43,283 nt of DNA from an uncultured Bacteroidales bacterium (lineage in GTDB: Bacteria > Bacteroidota > Bacteroidia > Bacteroidales > WCHB1-69): the NCBI GenBank assembly GCA_946409645.1, contig CAMJXE010000016.1:1-43283 (forward strand), in the 5' to 3' direction. Made by a program: the position numbers and the translations under genes. Under the pieces are notes generated by a model. It saw nothing but the letters and a program-made list of their open reading frames with translations. It did no database searches and was not told where the DNA came from. This document shows, piece by piece, positions 1-8,165 of the stretch (position 1 is the first letter of the stretch; each line of letters starts with the position of its first letter).

Positions 1-536
1 GATTGACCATGAAGCAGGAGAATCTGGAAGAATTCTCCCAACGTTTTGAAGAATATGTGAAAGAGAATCTGGATGAATCGTCATACGAACCGGAAATCAC
101 AGTCGATATGATGCTCAACCTTTCGGAAATCACGCCCCATTTTCTCAAAAACCTGAAGAAATTCGCTCCGTTCGGACCTGGCAATATGGAACCCATCTTT
201 GAAACCGACGGTGTGGTCGATGAAGGAAACGCTCGCATCGTGGGTGACAAACACCTGAAATGCAAGATTCTAAGTCCTTACGAGCGCAGCAACTCTTTTG
301 ATGGTATTGCCTTTAACCAAAAAGCGCAAATGTCTGTCATCAGTGATTCGAAACCTTTCAACGTTCTCTACCATGTGGAAGAAAACCGTTGGAACAACAC
401 AGTTACTACGCAACTGAATATCAAAGACATAGAACCTGCTAATCCTGAGCAGATGCATGAAGATGAGCACGACAATGCCTCTAACGACTACACCTATCGC
501 ACGAGCAGCGATAATAAGGGCTCCAATCCTGCATAA
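1..536 (+). CDS. recJ: RecJ single-strand exonuclease, C-terminal fragment
   Basis: This is the 3' end of a gene that enters from the left edge; the frame is open from base 1 and stops at 534-536. About 178 residues are visible, against 560-580 for the whole family. The fragment is the OB-fold/C-terminal part of RecJ. The motif FAPFGPGNMEPIF (about 55 residues in) is the conserved 'PFGxGNxxP' signature that follows the DHHA1 domain, and the next stretch (VGDKHLKCKI) matches the OB-fold region. RecJ degrades single-stranded DNA 5' to 3' in recombination and repair in the cytoplasm. The catalytic DHH part lies outside the window. The last 30 residues are acidic, polar and probably disordered. 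The glycosyltransferase gene starts 24 bp downstream on the same strand, so the two may be co-transcribed. The family call is secure; activity cannot be judged from this part. Confidence 0.88.
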   Translation, partial: LTMKQENLEEFSQRFEEYVKENLDESSYEPEITVDMMLNLSEITPHFLKNLKKFAPFGPGNMEPIFETDGVVDEGNARIVGDKHLKCKILSPYERSNSFDGIAFNQKAQMSVISDSKPFNVLYHVEENRWNNTVTTQLNIKDIEPANPEQMHEDEHDNASNDYTYRTSSDNKGSNPA

Positions 537-560
537 TCACAGCCAAAACATCCTTTTCTG

Positions 561-1688
561 ATGAAAATTGCCGTTAACACACGCTTACTTCTGAAAGGAA
601 AGTTAGAAGGTATTGGGTTGTTTTCGAATGAGACGTTGCGTCGCATCACACAATGGCATCCAGAACACCAGTTCTACTTCATTTTTGATCGGGAATACGA
701 CGAATCTTTTATCTTCAGCGACAACATCACTCCTGTGATCGCCCACCCTCAAGCGCGGCATCCTTACCTTTGGTATCTTTTTTTCGAGTATGGCATCCCG
801 CTGAAACTCAAAACGATAAAACCAGATCTTTTCCTCTCCACCGATGGTTGGATCCCGACCAAACTCGATATTCCCACGGTCAATGTTATCCATGACCTCA
901 ACTTCGTACACCATCCCGAATTCATCAAGCCAGTTGTGCGCCGCTACTACGACCGTTACTTCCCAAAATTCGCTCGCAATGCCACCCGCCTTGCCACAGT
1001 CTCCCAATTCAGCCAACAAGATATCCATCAAAGCTACCAAGTCCCTTTGGATCATATCGACGTAGTATATAACGGAGCGAATCCCGCATACGTTCCCCTT
1101 TCACCAGAGCAGCAACAAGCTGTCAAACAACAATATACAGGCGGATGTGACTTTTTCTTATTCGTAGGTTTGATTCACAAGCGCAAAAATTTGGCAAACA
1201 TATTCAAAGCATTCGACCAGTTCAAGAGCTCTACGCCAAATTCCATGAAATTAGTCGTGGTAGGCGACAAAAAGTGGTGGGCCGGCGAGATTGAGGACAC
1301 CTTCCTGCACATGAATCATCGCGACGAGGTGGTAATGCTCGGCCGCCAGCATATTGATGCCCTGAGTCGCTTGACCGCTTCGGCTACTGCACTCGTCTAT
1401 GCCTCTTTGTTTGAGGGATTCGGACAGCCTATCGTTGACGCATACAACGCGCACACACCCGTCATCACCTCCAACATCACCTCCATGCCGGAAATTGCCG
1501 GCAACGCCGCAATGCTCGTCAATCCCTACAGCGTGGAACAAATCGCCGAGGCCATGTACTGCCTCTATAGTGACGATCAGCTTCGTTGTGAGCTGATAAA
1601 CAAAGGCGTGGCACGCAAGGACATCTTCACTTGGGATCGCACCGCCGAACTATTATGGCAAACCATCGAAAAAGTCCTGCTCAGATAA
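561..1688 (+). CDS. Glycosyltransferase family 4 (GT-B fold)
   Basis: The 375-residue protein has the normal length of a GT4 glycosyltransferase. An N-terminal Rossmann-like acceptor domain (1-180, with VNVIHDLNFVHHP at 107-119 and a SQFSQQDI stretch near 148) is followed by the nucleotide-sugar domain. That domain opens with FVGLIHKRKN (201-210), the family's 'G...RKN' donor-phosphate motif, and contains VVVGDKKWW (232-240) and FEGFGQPIVDAYN (284-296). It should transfer a sugar from a nucleotide-activated donor onto surface polysaccharide, LPS or another glycan; neither donor nor acceptor can be told. The E-x7-E motif reads E285-x7-D293, a conservative change at the second position. ATG at 561 gives the expected family N-terminus (MKIAVNTRLL). 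The gene follows recJ by 24 bp and converges on a - strand gene. No other glycan gene is in view. Confidence 0.9.
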   Translation: MKIAVNTRLLLKGKLEGIGLFSNETLRRITQWHPEHQFYFIFDREYDESFIFSDNITPVIAHPQARHPYLWYLFFEYGIPLKLKTIKPDLFLSTDGWIPTKLDIPTVNVIHDLNFVHHPEFIKPVVRRYYDRYFPKFARNATRLATVSQFSQQDIHQSYQVPLDHIDVVYNGANPAYVPLSPEQQQAVKQQYTGGCDFFLFVGLIHKRKNLANIFKAFDQFKSSTPNSMKLVVVGDKKWWAGEIEDTFLHMNHRDEVVMLGRQHIDALSRLTASATALVYASLFEGFGQPIVDAYNAHTPVITSNITSMPEIAGNAAMLVNPYSVEQIAEAMYCLYSDDQLRCELINKGVARKDIFTWDRTAELLWQTIEKVLLR

Positions 1689-1706
1689 TCATCCACCCAC
1701 ACCCAT

Positions 1707-1732
1707 AAAAAAAGCAGGGCCTAAACCCTGCT
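1707..1732 (-). terminator. Intrinsic terminator of the 1763-2707 gene
   Basis: A perfect 7-bp stem, AGCAGGG (1713-1719) with CCCTGCT (1726-1732), encloses a 6-nt loop. On the - strand the stem is followed by seven T (A-run 1707-1713, sharing one base with the stem), so it terminates leftward transcripts of the DUF4328-like gene. The + strand side lacks a T-run, so it would be a weak stop for the converging recJ/glycosyltransferase transcript. Confidence 0.85.
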
Positions 1733-1762
1733 CTATAGAATACTTTATCAAGTACAATAAAG

Positions 1763-2707
1763 TTAGAATTTATCTTCGTTTGCGATAAGGGCTTTATTCT
1801 TCTTGTTATAAGCGAAAATCAGGTATGCTTCCAAGCAAATGCAAATCACCATGATGACGATAGCGACAATTGCCATTGTGCGGTGACCAGCTTTCGTGTA
1901 GAAAGCTCCTTCGCGGAAGAACGTACTGTAAAGGATGAAGTTCATCACCCACACGCTGCACAAGAGAAGAGCCCACCAAATGGACATCATCAAGTTGGAG
2001 TTATCGACTTTGTTCTCATCTCTTTCCACCACTCCGACATTTTCGAGGGCATAATCTGTCTCATTCCACACTTCCTTAAAGAATGAGAGGGGTTTAATGA
2101 GGTTGTAAATCGGAACGAACCAAGCCAAGTAAGACATCCAGGGTTTCATACCGCTCTTCATCCACGGAGCAATTTCGTGAAGGTTTTTGTTGTTCTTAGC
2201 ACCCCAAAAAGCGAAGAGAAGCGTTTTAGCTAAGAAAGCGATGATGGTAATCCAAGCGATGACCCAGAATTTCTTCTTAGCTGCATCGTTATCGCTGTTA
2301 AGTTGTTCCCAATTTTGCAATGCAGGATTATACTCTTTTTCGAGTTCTGCAACCTTTTTCGTGTGTTCTTCTTGTTGTTTTTGCTTGTCGGACAAAGTTT
2401 GCTTGGTCACTTCAATACTTTCGCTAAGAGCCTTCTTTTCGTCTTTTGTAGCGGCAGTCTTCTGTTGCAAAGTATCAAGTTTATACTGATAATAAGCCAC
2501 TTCTGCACTGTCTTGGCGCAAAGGATGCTGAGCGGTGACGTATGCTTCATAAAGGCCATTGTAATGACCACGTTCTTGAATAACTGCGCGGTTTGTCTTG
2601 TCAAATTTCATCAAGAAAAGCATTGAAATAATGAAAAGAACCAAAACCACCACGTTGCAAAGCACAATAAGTTTGCCCAAAGAGGTGTTGTCTGATAATT
2701 TTTTCAT
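1763..2707 (-). CDS. Membrane protein with coiled coil and DUF4328-like region
   Basis: The 314-residue protein has an N-terminal transmembrane helix (about 13-34). A long charged coiled-coil region follows (about 60-140, rich in K, E and Q) and then a group of hydrophobic segments (about 147-168, 190-207, 243-263 and 280-303). The stretch SYLAWFVPIYNLIKPLSFFKEVW near 192-214 resembles the 'W-F-x-P-x-x-N-L-x-x-P' core of DUF4328 membrane proteins; this is from memory of the family, not a search. The helix plus coiled coil in front of that core is not the usual short form. The function is unknown. A -7 element lies about 70 bp upstream and an intrinsic terminator 30 bp downstream, so it looks monocistronic. 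Confidence 0.75.
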   Translation of the reverse strand: MKKLSDNTSLGKLIVLCNVVVLVLFIISMLFLMKFDKTNRAVIQERGHYNGLYEAYVTAQHPLRQDSAEVAYYQYKLDTLQQKTAATKDEKKALSESIEVTKQTLSDKQKQQEEHTKKVAELEKEYNPALQNWEQLNSDNDAAKKKFWVIAWITIIAFLAKTLLFAFWGAKNNKNLHEIAPWMKSGMKPWMSYLAWFVPIYNLIKPLSFFKEVWNETDYALENVGVVERDENKVDNSNLMMSIWWALLLCSVWVMNFILYSTFFREGAFYTKAGHRTMAIVAIVIMVICICLEAYLIFAYNKKNKALIANEDKF

Positions 2708-2776
2708 ACCTAAATTTATTTTATATTACTAATTTTCAACGTTTTACAAAGCAAAATGGATTTACATTAAGCGTAG

Positions 2777-2784
2777 CAAAAGTA
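2777..2784 (-). promoter_or_regulatory. -7 promoter element (TACTTTTG)
   Basis: TACTTTTG on the - strand matches the Bacteroidota -7 consensus TAnnTTTG exactly. It lies about 70 bp before the ATG at 2707 and predicts a leader of roughly 60 nt. No convincing -33 TTTG is seen at the usual spacing. Confidence 0.6.
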
Positions 2785-2840
2785 ATAAAAAAATCTATAC
2801 TTTCGCGCACTGTTGAAAAAAATACCATTTTGCATGACAA

Positions 2841-3539
2841 TTATTTGAATAAGTGCTTTTTCTTAATCTTGAGATAGGCATCTTCATTGAAACGATAATA
2901 CTTCGGGGCACGAGGGGATTTTGGTATTTGAGTGAGTTCGAGGATATTGGTCACCAATCCGAGGGCGATCCAGTGCTTCTGAAAGTTTCGGCGGTCGATT
3001 TTGCAATTATAGACTGACGACCAAAGCCTTCCCAATTCGGGCAAGGTAAACTCGTCATCCAACAAATAGAAAAAATAGGGGGAGAGTTTGATAGTCGTAC
3101 GAAGTGCCTCCACCGCTTTTTTCATCACCTCGGCATGATCAAACGCCAAATTAGGTAACTCATAGATATCAAACCAGTTAGCCTCAGAAGCATCATCGCC
3201 AGCTTGGGCCTCTCCGCCATGCACAAACGAATAATAGACGACTGATATCACGCGATCGCGAGGGTCGCGGTTGACACTACTGCAAGAACACAGTTCTTCG
3301 GTGTAGCGAGGCACAATGCCTGTTTCCTCCTTCAACTCACGCAAAGCGGCCTCCATTAATGTCTCATCCTCCTGCATAAAACCGCCTGGTAAAGCCCACA
3401 TACCTTTGTAGGGCTCGTTACCGCGTTTCACCAACAGAACCTGCAAAGATTTCCCATCGAAGCGGTAAACGACATTATCAGCCGCCACTGCTGGTCGCCA
3501 ATAATCGTATTGGTATTTTTTTTCTGCTTTTTCCTCCAT
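2841..3539 (-). CDS. NrtR-like Nudix transcriptional regulator
   Basis: The 232-residue protein has the two-domain build of the NrtR family. The N-terminal Nudix domain (about 15-140) carries a complete Nudix box, G53-x5-E59-x7-R67-E68-L-K-E71-E72-T-G74-I. The C-terminal winged-helix domain (about 150-232) includes FTLPELGRLWSSVYNCKID and the typical ending with a positively charged tail (KIKKKHLFK). Family members sense a nucleotide or sugar metabolite with the Nudix domain and repress NAD, arabinose or other sugar genes; a Bacteroides member regulates arabinose use. The target cannot be read here because no NAD or sugar operon is adjacent. Many NrtR regulators have a decayed box, whereas all catalytic residues are present here, so it could also be a working hydrolase. 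Overall assignment is strong; the regulatory role is inferred. Confidence 0.85.
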   Translation of the reverse strand: MEEKAEKKYQYDYWRPAVAADNVVYRFDGKSLQVLLVKRGNEPYKGMWALPGGFMQEDETLMEAALRELKEETGIVPRYTEELCSCSSVNRDPRDRVISVVYYSFVHGGEAQAGDDASEANWFDIYELPNLAFDHAEVMKKAVEALRTTIKLSPYFFYLLDDEFTLPELGRLWSSVYNCKIDRRNFQKHWIALGLVTNILELTQIPKSPRAPKYYRFNEDAYLKIKKKHLFK

Positions 3540-3631
3540 ATTGCGTAATAAGATTCGTATTCTGATATGTTGTAGAAATTCGCACCCCTTTTTGTAAGAT
3601 TTCTCATCTACGGGCTGGGAGAGAAGCGCTC

Positions 3632-5767
3632 CTAACCTTTCTCCAATGCCAAACTTATGCGTTTCCGCTCCACCTCAACTCCTTCAACCTTCACCATCAC
3701 CTTCTGGTTGAGATGCACCACCTCGTTAGGATCGGAAATGCGATGATCACTCAGACGACTGATGTGGATGAGTCCATCTTGATGCACACCGATATCCACA
3801 AAACAGCCGAAATTGGTAATGTTTGTGATGATGCCAGGCAGCACCATTCCAGGGGTTAAATCATTGATAGTATGTACGTTCTTGTCGAACTCGAACATCT
3901 CAAACTGCGTACGGGGGTCACGGCCCGGTTTAGCCAATTCCTTCATAATGTCCTCCAAAGTCGGCAACCCGACTTTGTCGGTAATGTACTTTTGAAGCAC
4001 AATCTGCCGTCTAAGTTCCTTGTTTTTAATCAGATCTGAAACCGAACAACACAAGTCTTTGGCCATTTTCTCCACCACCTTGTAACTTTCCGGATGCACC
4101 GCACTACCGTCCAACGGATTTTCTGCTTCTCGGATGCGCAGGAAACCAGCTGCCTGTTGGAAAGCTTTCGCGCCGAAACGCGGCACCTTTTTCAGGCCCT
4201 CGCGGGAGACAAACGGGCCGTTTTCGTCACGATAATCGACAATGTTCTGCGCCAACGCGGGCCCCACGCCAGAGACATACGACAGCAGCTGCTTGCTCGC
4301 GGTGTTCAGCTCCACTCCAACGTAGTTGACACAGCTCTCAACTGTGGTTTGCAGGCTCTCTTGCAGCATTTTCTGGTTCACATCGTGCTGGTATTGCCCC
4401 ACCCCGATGGATTTCGGGTCGATTTTCACCAATTCGGCCAGCGGGTCCATCAGTCTGCGACCAATGGAGACAGCTCCACGCACGGTCACATCGTAATCTG
4501 GAAACTCTTCTCGTGCCACGGGTGATGCCGAATAGACCGATGCTCCGCTCTCATTGACCATGAAGGCCTTCACATCACGCTCGAACGGAATATGGCGAAT
4601 GAAATTCTCCGTCTCACGTCCGGCTGTGCCATTTCCTATAGCTATAGCATCCACTTGATACTGAAGCACTAAGCGTTTCAATTTGTCGGAAGCTAACTTA
4701 TACTGCGCCACTGGCGGATGAGGGTAAATGGTCTCGTTGTAAAGCAGTTTGCCTTGAGGGTTGAGAATCACGACCTTGCAACCTGTGCGAAAACCGGGAT
4801 CGATAGCCAAGGTGGTCATCTGTCCCAACGGAGCCGCCAGCAAGAGCTGACGAGCGTTTTTGATGAAAACCGAAATAGCCTCTTTATCAGCTTTTTCCTT
4901 ATAAAATTTGCGCATCTCAGTCTCCATTTGCGGCTGTAGTAAACGCTTGTAGGAATCTACAGCGGCCATCCAGACTTGTTGTGCTCCGTTGCTATTGTTT
5001 TTAACGATGCGGTGCTTCAGGTCTGAGAGAGTGCGCTCCTCATCAGGCGCGATGTGCACGCGCAGAATACCTTCCTCTTCGCCACGAAGCATGGCCAAAA
5101 TTCGGTGCGACGGAGCCTTCGAAAGCAATTCCTCCGCCTTGTAGTAAATGCGGTATTTCTCGTCTTCGTCGATTTTGTCGGGAATCAGTCGGGTGGAGAT
5201 GCGACTGTAACGCAAGAAGGTGCCACGCAACCGCGCGCGGATGCCGGCATTCTCGCTGATCAACTCCGCGATGATGTCGCGAGCACCAGCCAAGGCTTCC
5301 TCTTCAGAAGCCACGCCTTTTTCCTCGCTTATGTATTTAGCCGCCTCGCGTGCCAAGTCAATCGGACACTGCTGCCACAACAGTTTCGCCAACGGGCGCA
5401 AACCTCTCTCCTCAGCCACCGTTGCGCGGGTCTTGCGCTTAGGACGATACGGGAGATACAAGTCCTCCAGCACGCTCATCGTCTCTGCATGTTCTATCTT
5501 CTCGCGCAATTCAGGAGTCAATTTACCCTGCTCATTGATGGAATCCAAAATGGCAGCACGACGCTTGTCTAACTCCAACCATTTGGCATACAAATCCTTA
5601 ATATTGCCAATCTGCACCTCATCCAATGAACCGGTTGCCTCCTTGCGGTAGCGGGAAATAAAGGGAATGGTGGCACCCGTCTCCAGAAGATTCAAGGTAT
5701 TCTGCACCTGCTCTTCCGTGAGGTTCAATGTCTGCGCTATCCGTAATGCATAATTCTGTTCCGACAT
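3632..5767 (-). CDS. tex: Tex transcription accessory protein (YqgF/HhH/S1)
   Basis: The 711-residue protein matches Tex in full. It has an N-terminal helix-turn-helix/helical region (1-190, with GATIPFISRYRKEATGSLDE at 31-50), a central YqgF/RNase H-like domain starting at LAIDPGFRTGCK (320-331), tandem helix-hairpin-helix motifs around 490-560 (SYVSGVGPALAQNIVDYR) and a C-terminal S1 RNA-binding domain (about 640-711). Tex binds nucleic acid and associates with the transcription machinery; in several bacteria it affects expression of virulence genes. It is the last gene of the nrnA-FKBP-tex run, 45 bp after the previous gene. A four-unit heptamer repeat occupies the spacer and ends 6 bp before the ATG, in the ribosome-binding region. 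Length and domain order are normal. Confidence 0.95.
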   Translation of the reverse strand: MSEQNYALRIAQTLNLTEEQVQNTLNLLETGATIPFISRYRKEATGSLDEVQIGNIKDLYAKWLELDKRRAAILDSINEQGKLTPELREKIEHAETMSVLEDLYLPYRPKRKTRATVAEERGLRPLAKLLWQQCPIDLAREAAKYISEEKGVASEEEALAGARDIIAELISENAGIRARLRGTFLRYSRISTRLIPDKIDEDEKYRIYYKAEELLSKAPSHRILAMLRGEEEGILRVHIAPDEERTLSDLKHRIVKNNSNGAQQVWMAAVDSYKRLLQPQMETEMRKFYKEKADKEAISVFIKNARQLLLAAPLGQMTTLAIDPGFRTGCKVVILNPQGKLLYNETIYPHPPVAQYKLASDKLKRLVLQYQVDAIAIGNGTAGRETENFIRHIPFERDVKAFMVNESGASVYSASPVAREEFPDYDVTVRGAVSIGRRLMDPLAELVKIDPKSIGVGQYQHDVNQKMLQESLQTTVESCVNYVGVELNTASKQLLSYVSGVGPALAQNIVDYRDENGPFVSREGLKKVPRFGAKAFQQAAGFLRIREAENPLDGSAVHPESYKVVEKMAKDLCCSVSDLIKNKELRRQIVLQKYITDKVGLPTLEDIMKELAKPGRDPRTQFEMFEFDKNVHTINDLTPGMVLPGIITNITNFGCFVDIGVHQDGLIHISRLSDHRISDPNEVVHLNQKVMVKVEGVEVERKRISLALEKG

Positions 5768-5773
5768 TTTATT

Positions 5774-5801
5774 TATTGCCTATTGCCTTTTGCCTATTGC
5801 C
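5774..5801 (-). repeat. Heptamer tandem array (TATTGCC x4) before tex
   Basis: Four 7-bp units occur end to end, read on the + strand as TATTGCC, TATTGCC, TTTTGCC, TATTGCC. Only one base differs from a perfect array. It lies between the stop of the FKBP gene (5813) and the ATG of tex (5767), so unit gain or loss would change the tex leader and initiation region. Confidence 0.85.
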
Positions 5802-5812
5802 TTAAAAAACAA

Positions 5813-6673
5813 TTATTTCACAATCTCAAGCAACTCGATGTCGAACACCAGCGGAGTGTACGGAGGAATGCCCTGTCTGCCTTCACCGTATGCAAGGCCG
5901 GAAGGGATAAGAACGGTCACTTTGTCACCGACTTTCATGCCTGAGACAGTAGCATCCCAACCGGGAATCACTTGACCTGCACCGACGGTGAATTCAAAAG
6001 GAGTATCGCGCTCCACAGAGCTGTCAAACACAGTACCGTCGGTGAAACGACCGGTGTAGTGAACTTTCACATTCTGCAATGGTTCCACTTTATCTCCCGT
6101 GCCTTTCTTAATGGTTTTCAAATAGACACCCGTCTCCATCTGCTTCATGCCGGGATTCTTCTGCAAATATTCGTCAATCTCCCCGGCCTCCAACGCCTGT
6201 CTCTCATTCAACTGAGCCTCATATTCGGCTTGTGCCTTCTGCACTTCTTCTTTCTTCATCAAACCGAGGAGTTTCACATCCATATAGAGCGGCGCATCTC
6301 CAAATTCATACTCCTGACCAGGGGCCATCATATTCTCAAAGAACTTCGGGCCATCGAAGATAAACGTGGCACTGTCACCCACATGCATCATGCGCAATGC
6401 AGCGAAGAGATCGCCCTCATAAAGGGAATCCATCAACATTTGGTTCGGCATCATGGGAATCAACAAGGAGTCGCCAGCACGCATCGACATCAAAACACCC
6501 ACCAAATCACCCGTCGCAGGCCGATCTGCAGTGTCGTGAATATCTCCGTAGAATTGATAGTAGAATCCAGTTTTATCTTTCTTGAATCCTTTGTATTTGC
6601 TACATGAACCCATAGCGAAAACGGTGGCCACTGCCAAACCAATCAACATCAATTTTGTTACAATTTTCTTCAT
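5813..6673 (-). CDS. FKBP-type peptidyl-prolyl isomerase lipoprotein
   Basis: The 286-residue protein has a lipoprotein signal (lipobox MGSC, Cys24). Its region 30-150 looks like a decayed FKBP-like domain ([20 protein letters not shown]), followed by a charged helix (about 150-185) and a canonical C-terminal FKBP domain (201-286). The FKBP pocket residues are present: the Tyr of VHYTG, Phe-Asp of VFDSS, Trp of VIPGWD, the Tyr of LAYGE, and the closing [13 protein letters not shown]. It should catalyse proline cis-trans isomerisation and assist folding in the periplasm, anchored to a membrane. It is a paralogue of the next gene upstream, with matching N-terminal regions, and is followed by tex. 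Of the three FKBP genes in this cluster, this is the one whose active site looks intact. Confidence 0.92.
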   Translation of the reverse strand: MKKIVTKLMLIGLAVATVFAMGSCSKYKGFKKDKTGFYYQFYGDIHDTADRPATGDLVGVLMSMRAGDSLLIPMMPNQMLMDSLYEGDLFAALRMMHVGDSATFIFDGPKFFENMMAPGQEYEFGDAPLYMDVKLLGLMKKEEVQKAQAEYEAQLNERQALEAGEIDEYLQKNPGMKQMETGVYLKTIKKGTGDKVEPLQNVKVHYTGRFTDGTVFDSSVERDTPFEFTVGAGQVIPGWDATVSGMKVGDKVTVLIPSGLAYGEGRQGIPPYTPLVFDIELLEIVK

Positions 6674-6712
6674 TTTTTTCTTTTTTTAATATAAACTTCT
6701 AAAATCTGACAC

Positions 6713-7576
6713 TTAAAATTGCATGGGCAAGATGCGAAGCATTTCGACATCGAATACCAAAGGGGTATAAGGCGGAATATTCATCTCCATGCTACCTTTT
6801 TCTCCGAAACCAAGCGACGACGGAACAACCATTGTCATTTTGTCACCCTCACGCATGTGGCGTAACATGATATCCAATCCTGGTGCAACTTGACCAGCAC
6901 CCACCTCAACAGTGAGTGGATTGTTAGGGTCTTCGCAGCCATCAAACTTAGTATTGTCGAAAAGACGAGCGCTATACAATATCTCCACCGTTTGACCTTT
7001 TATCGCCTTTTCCCCATCCCCAACATTCAAATAGATGCAGTACATGCCCGCTACTTTGTTATCAAGATGGTGCTTGTTAGCATAGTCAAAAATAATAGAG
7101 TCTTCATGAAGACGCATTTTCTCTTTATGTTCCTCGTAACGTTCTTCGGCTTTCTCCAGATTCTGTTTAGACATGATTCTCAACAATTTAATGTCGGCGT
7201 AAATCGGTTTTTTGCCGTAAGGGTACTCACCCATTCCCAAAAATTCTTCGTAAAACTTGCGCCCGTCAAAAATAAACGTCGCACTGTCGCCGATGTGCAT
7301 CATACGCAAAGCGGTGTAGATGTCACCTTTGTACAATTCGTCCATCAACATATTATTCTGAGTCATAGGAGACAAAACGGTGTCGTCCATACGAAGTGCC
7401 ATATTCACCATCACAAAATCACCCGTTTGGGGCTGTTCCTGTTCTTCATTCAACTGGTGAAATTGATAATACAGGTGCGAACGATGCTTGAAACCGCTAT
7501 ATTTCCGACAGGATACTGCCGTGAAACATAACACAGCAGCGACTAAAATACATATCAAACGATTCTTCATCATCAT
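6713..7576 (-). CDS. FKBP-like lipoprotein with altered active site
   Basis: The 287-residue protein has a lipoprotein signal (lipobox AVSC, Cys23). It is laid out like its neighbour at 5813-6673: the N-terminal halves align closely ([36 protein letters not shown]), and a C-terminal FKBP domain starts near 200. In the FKBP domain the pocket Trp is replaced by Leu (QVAPGLD), the late Tyr by Phe (LGFGEKG), and two extra residues surround the Phe-Asp motif (KFDG). The ending [14 protein letters not shown] is kept. It probably arose by tandem duplication and may be a chaperone or binding protein with weak isomerase activity. The ATG overlaps the TGA of the upstream GldI-like gene (7573-7576), which suggests translational coupling. 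Confidence 0.88.
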   Translation of the reverse strand: MMMKNRLICILVAAVLCFTAVSCRKYSGFKHRSHLYYQFHQLNEEQEQPQTGDFVMVNMALRMDDTVLSPMTQNNMLMDELYKGDIYTALRMMHIGDSATFIFDGRKFYEEFLGMGEYPYGKKPIYADIKLLRIMSKQNLEKAEERYEEHKEKMRLHEDSIIFDYANKHHLDNKVAGMYCIYLNVGDGEKAIKGQTVEILYSARLFDNTKFDGCEDPNNPLTVEVGAGQVAPGLDIMLRHMREGDKMTMVVPSSLGFGEKGSMEMNIPPYTPLVFDVEMLRILPMQF

Positions 7577-8163
7577 TTTATAGCATTGTAAGGTTTAATT
7601 TTATAATTCTCCGGAAGTTTTTCGTCTTTATCCAACACTCTAATCGCCATTACAATAGGTTGCAATCCTTGAATCTGATCGCCATCGCCGGCAACGCCGT
7701 AGGCAAGATAAGACGGAATCACCAATCTTGCTTTGGCACCAGGTTTTAAGGTCTGAGCCACTTCGTGTAATGCATCGATCTCATCCGAGCGGTTCACGAC
7801 AAAAACCTTCACCCCGTTGCTGTCAGAGCTGTAAATTTGTTCCCCTGACAACAAGAATGTGCGGTATTCCATCGCCACGCGGTCTCCCTCGTGGAAAAGT
7901 TCGCCCTCACCGGGGCACAGCACCTCCACGTATAGTCCCGTGGGCGTGCGTTGCATCTGCCAGCCGTAACGGGCGATGAACATCTGTATCTCCTCATTCT
8001 CCCGCCGCATGATGTTCTTGTTACCCTCTACGAAGGGTGCATCTTTGTCCTCCTTCACTCCTTCTGAAGAAGAAACGACAACACCCGTGGTCTTATGGTC
8101 ACAACCCACCATCAGTCCCCACATAGACAAAAACAACATTATGATAATGAGATGTTTACGCAT
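7573..8163 (-). CDS. GldI-like FKBP lipoprotein
   Basis: The 196-residue protein has a lipoprotein signal (lipobox MVGC, Cys21). After a short linker, ENEEIQMFIARYGWQMQRTPTGL (about 56-78) matches the helix plus 'TGxGL' strand that opens GldI-type FKBPs of Bacteroidota, and a C-terminal FKBP fold follows (about 90-180, ending IQGLQPIVMAIRVL). The usual Phe-Asp and Trp of the FKBP pocket are missing (QIYSSD, IDALHEVA), so isomerase activity is doubtful. GldI was described in flavobacterial gliding and the T9SS; homologues also occur in non-gliding Bacteroidales, so motility should not be assumed. It starts 2 bp after nrnA and overlaps the next gene by 4 bp, so it is part of a tight operon. Confidence 0.82.
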   Translation of the reverse strand: MRKHLIIIMLFLSMWGLMVGCDHKTTGVVVSSSEGVKEDKDAPFVEGNKNIMRRENEEIQMFIARYGWQMQRTPTGLYVEVLCPGEGELFHEGDRVAMEYRTFLLSGEQIYSSDSNGVKVFVVNRSDEIDALHEVAQTLKPGAKARLVIPSYLAYGVAGDGDQIQGLQPIVMAIRVLDKDEKLPENYKIKPYNAIK

Positions 8164-8165
8164 AC

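Noticed and set aside
2795-2830. Terminator after the Nudix regulator
   Set aside because: There is a T-run on the - strand, but the stem before it is only about 5 bp of AT pairs, too weak to call.
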